Assembly: GCA_026182355.1 (NCBI GenBank) | Contig: JAPFBL010000002.1 | Coordinates: forward strand, 2,480,001-2,544,000 | Source: Hermatobates lingyangjiaoensis | Lineage: Eukaryota; Arthropoda; Insecta; Hemiptera; Hermatobatidae | DNA length: 64,000 nucleotides | Direction of reading: 5' to 3' | In this document: one piece after another, positions 59,899 to 64,000 of the stretch | How positions within the stretch are numbered: the stretch's first letter is position 1 | Layout of the letters: every line of letters starts with the position of its first letter | Program-made: the position numbers and the translations under genes | Notes under the pieces: generated by a model | Told to the model about the DNA's origin: nothing | Seen by the model: the letters and a program-made list of their open reading frames with translations, nothing else | Database searches by the model: none

Positions 59899-59941
59899 GA
59901 CGAAGATCTTTCAACCGTTACAAGCGGTCTTCGTCAGAGTC
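59899..59941 (-). ncRNA. Hammerhead-like motif, PLE family A
   Basis: As at 38136, with two changes: the stem I closing strand is CGTC instead of AGTC, which breaks the pair nearest the cleavage site, and the stem II loop reads TTGTAA. Stem II and stem III are intact. Confidence 0.45.
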
Positions 59942-60109
59942 AAAAACCCAAGTGAAACACTAGATGCAGAAACATCTGGTGAAGGGTTGAGAAGAGTGGG
60001 AGGGAAGAGTGGTATTTTAAAAGGGTGTAAAGTGCAGGAAAGGATAAATGTAAAGAGAGGGATGTTTGGAGAAACAAAGGAGTACAGTAAGAAAGAGTAA
60101 AAAACTATC

Positions 60110-60826
60110 CGCTAGCTGTCAACCCTCTTAGAAGAGGCTATTGTCCTCGTCACGAAAGTGACCTTGAAGAGCCCGTTACTAATGTTTTAATATTTGATCT
60201 ATTAAATTTAATTAGAGAGGATTGGATAATATTTCTTAAAACATAAAAATTTCACAGGTAATAAATTTACCTCCTGTCGAATCAATCTGATAATTTTCAT
60301 TATTTATATGCAAGAATAAGGCACTACTTTTTTCCTGTCTACTTACGTTATATTGGTGTTGTTTTACAGGTGTCTTTAAACATTTACCAGTTTGGCCAAT
60401 ATACATTTTATGACAATTTTTGCACGGATTTTACAAAAAATCACCGGACTCCAGTTCCCTGGGAGGGTTTTTTATTAACATATTGGCCATGTTATTAGGA
60501 TTAGAAAACATTATATTAAAATCAAGTTGTCGAGCTAGTCTAAGAAGGTGGTCCAATGACTCATGATACGGTAAAACTATAGAATTTGGCAATGGTCGGG
60601 GCTCTGTTGAAATATTAGAGAAAGTTTTTTATCACCCTTCTAAGCTAACTCGATATAAGAGTAGGGGTATTTAGTATCGATATGATAGGACAGTTGACCT
60701 AATGCTGTTAATCTCATCATTAAGGAATTCAGGAGAGCACACTCTTAACGCCCTCAAAAACATATTTCTAAAAACAGAAATTTTAACATTTTTTGGATGG
60801 GAAGTACAAAAGTGAACATATCCATT
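60110..60826 (-). pseudogene. PLE GIY-YIG frame, broken
   Basis: Coding remnant of the second copy. The YIG block (60391-60412), the CKN-type cysteine region, the SSALFLHIN block (near 60301-60335) and the end of the protein are all recognisable by comparison with 37245-37967, but frameshifts and stops occur, for example within the region before the GIY block. It is not translatable as one product. Confidence 0.75.
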
Positions 60827-61102
60827 TCCCTATTTCCCTTTCCTCTTCCTCCACTACCGATTCAGTTTTCAACCAGTTGCTCCACATTTCTTCTAGAAAG
60901 GCTCCGAATTCTGCAAGCTATTCTCTCATTGAGCTGTTAAACATATTCCGAACCCCCAGAGATGCGGTGATCTTCAATGTTGTGGACGTCGGAGATCCCT
61001 CACCTGTCCTCTAGATAATTCTGAGTAGTCAGTCACATCTCCATTTAACCTAAATTCTTACCCTACTCATAATTCTTCCTCCTGTATTTCCACTGACAAG
61101 AG
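60827..61102. other. Spacer between head-to-head PLE copies
   Basis: Not PLE sequence. It is less AT-rich than most of the window. A plus frame from 60793 to 61014 (it includes SYSLIELLNIFRTPRDAVIF) is open for 73 codons, part of which reads antisense PLE. Function unknown. The spacer may be the original target DNA of the two insertions. Confidence 0.4.
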
Positions 61103-61376
61103 GCCTCTTCTAAGAGAGTTGACAGCTAGCGGATAGTTTTTTACTCTTTCTTACTGTACTCCTTTGTTTCCCCAAACATCCCTTTCTGGACATTAGTCCT
61201 TTCCTGCGCTTTCACCCTTTTAAAATACCACTCTTCCCTCCCACTCTTCTCAACCCCTCACCAGATGTTCTCTGCATCTAGTGTTTCAGTTGGGTTTTTG
61301 ACTCTGACGAAGACCGTTTGTTACGGTTGAAAGATCTTAGTCTTGTTTTCCCATTTTCTTATTGTGGTTTGATCAT
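61103..61376 (+). mobile_element. PLE family A, 3'-end copy
   Basis: Plus-strand copy beginning in the last codons (GTTGACAGCTAGCGGATAG, 61120-61138). It runs through the whole 3' untranslated region and motif (61300-61342) to CTTATTGTGGTTTGATCATTGAT. There it stops at TATATATACAC, lacking the terminal hairpin. Very similar to 37950-38215. With the copy at 59889 it forms a divergent pair with both tails pointing outward. Confidence 0.88.
61300..61342 (+). ncRNA. Hammerhead-like motif, PLE family A
   Basis: GACT (61300-61303), CTGACGA, A, GACCG-loop-CGGTT, GAA, AGATCT, T, AGTC (61339-61342). All stems are intact; only one loop base differs from the copy at 38136. Confidence 0.5.
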
Positions 61377-61436
61377 TGATATATATACACTTTGAGTTCA
61401 GTCACCGCCCTGCCTTCCTGCTGGACTCTTTGCTCT

Positions 61437-61479
61437 TCACACCTCCTGATGACGACGATGGTCGAAATATCGATGTGAG
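61437..61479 (+). ncRNA. Hammerhead-like motif, family D, best fold
   Basis: CTGATGA core (61446-61452), C, stem II GAC/GTC with loop GATG, GAA, ATAT as a two-pair palindromic stem III, C at the cleavage position (61471), then GATGTGAG. The strand before the core (TTCACACCTC) pairs with GATGTGAG as G-C, A-T, mismatch, G-C, T-A, G-C, mismatch, which gives the longest stem I of any motif here. GTGAGT also looks like a splice donor. A TA tract begins about 45 bases downstream. Confidence 0.45.
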
Positions 61480-61520
61480 TTATGTCTGTGTCTTTCTGTG
61501 TGTTTTCTTCGTTTTGAATT

Positions 61521-61523
<3 letters not shown>

Positions 61524-61561
<38 letters not shown>
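61524..61561. repeat. (TA)n microsatellite
   Basis: A pure TA tract ending the family D terminal module (61437-61523). A second element end (family C, 61628) follows about 65 bases later. Confidence 0.95.
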
Positions 61562-61564
<3 letters not shown>

Positions 61565-61624
61565 TTTTTCGTAGGAAATACGATCCGAAACAGACAAATA
61601 TATGTTGCATGCGGCAACATTGAC

Positions 61625-61725
61625 GTTTGGTCTCCAACCGTCTCTGAACCAGTGCGCTTGGTTTCCCTCTCTTATCTCTCCTGAAGACGGTTCAAACCGA
61701 AAATTAGAGACTGTAAGTGTGTGCT
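61625..61725 (+). mobile_element. Family C terminal module, second copy
   Basis: Matches 59392-59492 almost base for base from GTCTCCAACCGTC to GTAAGTGTGT. Downstream sequence differs after about 61722, so this copy is shorter on the 3' side. Confidence 0.75.
61677..61710 (+). ncRNA. Hammerhead-like motif, family C
   Basis: TCTC (61677-61680), CTGAAGA (61681-61687), C, stem II GGT/ACC, GAA, AATT, A, GAGA (61707-61710). Stem II here has only one unpaired flanking C, which is nearer to a standard hammerhead than the copy at 59442. Confidence 0.45.
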
Positions 61726-64000
61726 TATATCTATATACAAATATGCATACCATTCACATACATCCAAACTCACAAAACACATATACCTAGGCGTTATCTT
61801 AAAAATACCAAACATGGAATCAGGAAATCTGATGACGACTAAATTCATGAAAATCACATAATCCATTTTACTTTTAATACTACTAAATATTTAAAAAGTT
61901 TTAAATTGTATTCAACTTTTAAAATGAATCGAACTAGAGAAAAAATTATACTTGTTTTGCTATAATTTAGGACAAAGTACCTTTTTCAGCATAATGTCAA
62001 GAACAGTGTGGTTCTATCAACACAATATACTCCTATCTGTGAAATTTATTAGTATCTGTCGAGCAGTATTATGTTTACTGTGTTAAATTTTAGATGCACA
62101 CCTACCGACCTAAACAAATCCAGATATCATCGAACCAAACGAATTAAAGACTTTTAATGATTACTAAGAAATAATCTTAAATGAAACACATTTTGATTAA
62201 CCTTTTCTGGTTGTTTAGTTTAGAAAAATGAAAATACTGTTTATGAGACAAATTTTATTACAATTAAATGCATATTGTGTTTTATTTTAGAATTTAATAG
62301 AATAGTAATTTAATTAAAATATTGAATATTTCTACGATAAAAAAGATGCATATTTACGATTAAAAGAAAGGTTATGTTTTTGAAAGGATATTTATGCGAA
62401 GGATAAGAGATAATTGTTTAGAAAGATGTATATGGAATGGGAAAGTGCAAGTGAGGAGGTGATGAATGGAGCAAGAGAGTTATAGAATAGCAGAGTGTTG
62501 ATAACCCCAGAAGAGGTTTTGGCAGAAATGTTGCTAGATATTCTGAAATGTACGAAGCATTGGGAGAGAAGCAATAAAATAAATGTTATTGCGGAGGCAA
62601 ACCTACCAGACGGTCTTGCCAGGGAACTGATGCCAGTCAGTCCTCTTTTACTCATAGCACCCTCTTCGACTCGGCAATATGGAAATAGTGGCGTCTTTCC
62701 CCGCCGACTTTGTCTATCCATTATACCATCCCCCTCAAGAAAAATAGAGGACAATTGATGTCTCCCTTCTCAATGGGCGAAAACAATACCCTTTAAATCT
62801 TTTTTATTTGCTTTCTCAGTCTAGGAGGCAGCACTAAATCCGTTAATTCCTACGCAGAGTGTTGGAACACATATTGCCACCCACCCCCTCCAAGCAAGAT
62901 TACAATTCTTCATCACAAACACAAACTGCTTTTAAAGATGTGACTTACGACTCTTCACACAATAAGAAGAATGAAACGAAATATAGCTGCTGGGGAATCT
63001 CTACAAGCCAACAAAAAAAATGACATTTACAACTTTGTTCAACCCTCTCTACAGTCAGATCAATAAATAAAAAACCTCATTTCGCTTTTATTTTTATATT
63101 TACGATCTAGCATATTATACATTTTCAAAATGACAATGTATTTTAGCCAGAACTTTATGGTTTGTTGGGACAGGTATTGTGGAATATTAAAAATAACAAT
63201 AAATAATTTTCATTTTCATAAACTGATCTAATATGAAACTCTTGAAAATAAACTATTACATAATAATATTTGATAATTATAAGTAGATAATACAAAAACA
63301 AGAACATAAAATGAAATACCAAAGTAGTTTAGTAATCACACTACAATCTAGTTTCATCTGAAATATTCATTTGGCCATAATCATGAACTAATTGAAAATG
63401 TTTCTATAATATCTCCAAATGAACAACTCTCCACCTGAAAAACAAATACCAATTCATTTCTCTTGAATAGGTTCTAATTTGTTTAATGTTATCCAGCTAT
63501 TATAATAAATATACTAAAAAATTATTGAATTATTTTTTCCTTTTTAAATAAAAAATCTGGAATGGTAAACTCTAAAATATAATAGGTAAACAAGTTTAAA
63601 TACATATTACAATAACATGTTATTGAAAGAAACAGATCATCAGTTTTATTAATTTCTTTATGTTAATACCACTAATAGCTTTATACCACTTATGTTGAAA
63701 ATTAATATAAAGGCTAAACTATTGAAATATCAGCTACATCCGTGACTATAGGTCTTCGCATCTCCGTATATGAAAGCTATTATCTTTCAAACAAGTTCGC
63801 GTGGTTATACCATCTCGATTATGCGAATAACAATAGAAGTTAGTTAAAAAGTTAATAAAAATGAAAGAAAATTAATTTTCCTAGAGATGTGACCATCTCT
63901 TATTTATTACGTCTTGCCTTTCCAGTTCCTCATTATTTTTCCGAACGCCTTATTATTATTTTCTTTTATTATTACTTTCTTTTATTATGAATTGCTAATT
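61726..64000. other. AT-rich DNA with one unassigned frame region
   Basis: Apart from 62390-62760 nothing is recognised. The final 1 kb is AT-rich with no readable frame. Confidence 0.5.
62495..62758 (+). CDS. Unassigned open frame in a GC-richer patch
   Basis: An 87-codon plus frame reading LITPEEVLAEMLLDILKC and later LPDGLARELMPVSPLLLI, then a basic end. Upstream, the same frame is open again before a single TAG at about 62484. The minus strand is open across 62392-62754 as well (120 codons, with a hydrophobic stretch), so either strand could be the coding one. GC content is higher than in the flanks, consistent with an old exon or transposon ORF. I do not recognise the family. Confidence 0.2.
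   Translation: MLITPEEVLAEMLLDILKCTKHWERSNKINVIAEANLPDGLARELMPVSPLLLIAPSSTRQYGNSGVFPRRLCLSIIPSPSRKIEDN

Larger units (their letters stand above)
59889..60826 (-). mobile_element. PLE family A, second copy (5' truncated)
   Basis: Minus-strand element matching 37262-38200 of the best copy. From low to high coordinate it shows the terminal motif (59899-59941), the 3' untranslated region, GTTGACAGCTAGCGG at the stop region (about 60110-60125), the GIY-YIG segment (about 60390-60480), and the post-RT region up to GGATGGGAAG near 60795-60804 and GTGAAC at 60812-60817. It lacks the terminal hairpin; its outer end meets ATGAATAATTGATGG and then a TA tract. Its truncation point is close to that of the best copy. 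Confidence 0.85.

Noticed and set aside
61376..61753. Several open frames on both strands around the TA tract
   Set aside because: All depend on the microsatellite and on family C/D terminal modules; no start context or domain.
1..64000. Host multi-exon gene, phage, plasmid or bacterial gene cluster
   Set aside because: No run of conserved exons, no ribosome-binding-site-driven frames, no operon-like packing; recognisable coding sequence is confined to retroelement relics.

Overview
The window looks like AT-rich nuclear DNA from an invertebrate animal. I cannot name the species. There are no bacterial-style operons, no CRISPR array, and no rRNA or free-standing tRNA gene that I can support. 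There is also no host gene with a convincing multi-exon structure. Almost everything recognisable is transposable-element DNA in various stages of decay, separated by long AT-rich stretches and many (TA)n microsatellites.

The dominant element class is Penelope-like retroelements (PLEs). The best copy (37219-38247, +) keeps a 240-codon open frame encoding the end of the reverse transcriptase region and a GIY-YIG endonuclease, followed by a 3' untranslated tail. A second copy (59889-60826, -) and a 3'-end copy (61103-61376, +) sit head to head. Fragments lie at 40284-40608 (+), 47160-47500 (-) and 49342-49620 (+), and a different PLE family lies at 12866-13660 (-). At least ten copies of the 3' terminal module of the main family are scattered over the window, often as inverted pairs and often touching (TA)n tracts.

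The most interesting signal is a 43-base motif in those PLE ends that can be folded as a small type I hammerhead ribozyme: CTGANGA core, stem II, GAA, a very short self-complementary stem III, a NUH cleavage position, and stem I closing AGTC on GACT. Other terminal families in the same window share the layout with different sequence (stem III AATT at 59442 and 61677, ATAT at 61437 and 12917). One base pair of stem II covaries between copies. Hammerheads are already known from PLEs. The one or two unpaired bases next to stem II and the sequence diversity within one window are what deserve testing.

Other layers are as follows. Seven copies of a tRNA-derived SINE (3929, 6070, 10933, 22740, 43171, 54592, 56391) carry recognisable A and B boxes in the better copies. 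A decayed Ty3/Gypsy-like gag-protease-RT remnant lies on the minus strand (40700-41680). A decayed LINE with endonuclease-RT lies on the minus strand (32240-33700), and a LINE C-terminal fragment lies on the plus strand (53650-54132). A non-autonomous DNA element with roughly 33-base terminal inverted repeats lies at 42799-43001, and a foldback element with about 180-base arms at 51645-52019.

Layout: 1-12640 is mostly empty AT-rich DNA with SINEs. 12640-14200 is a PLE nest. 14200-27100 is largely empty, with one GC-rich island (20270-20830). 27160-27660 and 30870 carry PLE ends. 32200-34050 holds the LINE remnant and an unassigned exon-like frame. 37200-43500 holds PLE, Gypsy, MITE and SINE in series. 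45900-49900 holds small fragments. 50700-54150 is a dense repeat nest. 54600-59400 is SINE-bearing and otherwise quiet. 59400-61730 is the second PLE nest. 61730-64000 has one unassigned frame. Most short open frames in the window look like chance frames in AT-rich DNA or readings of (TA)n and were left out.
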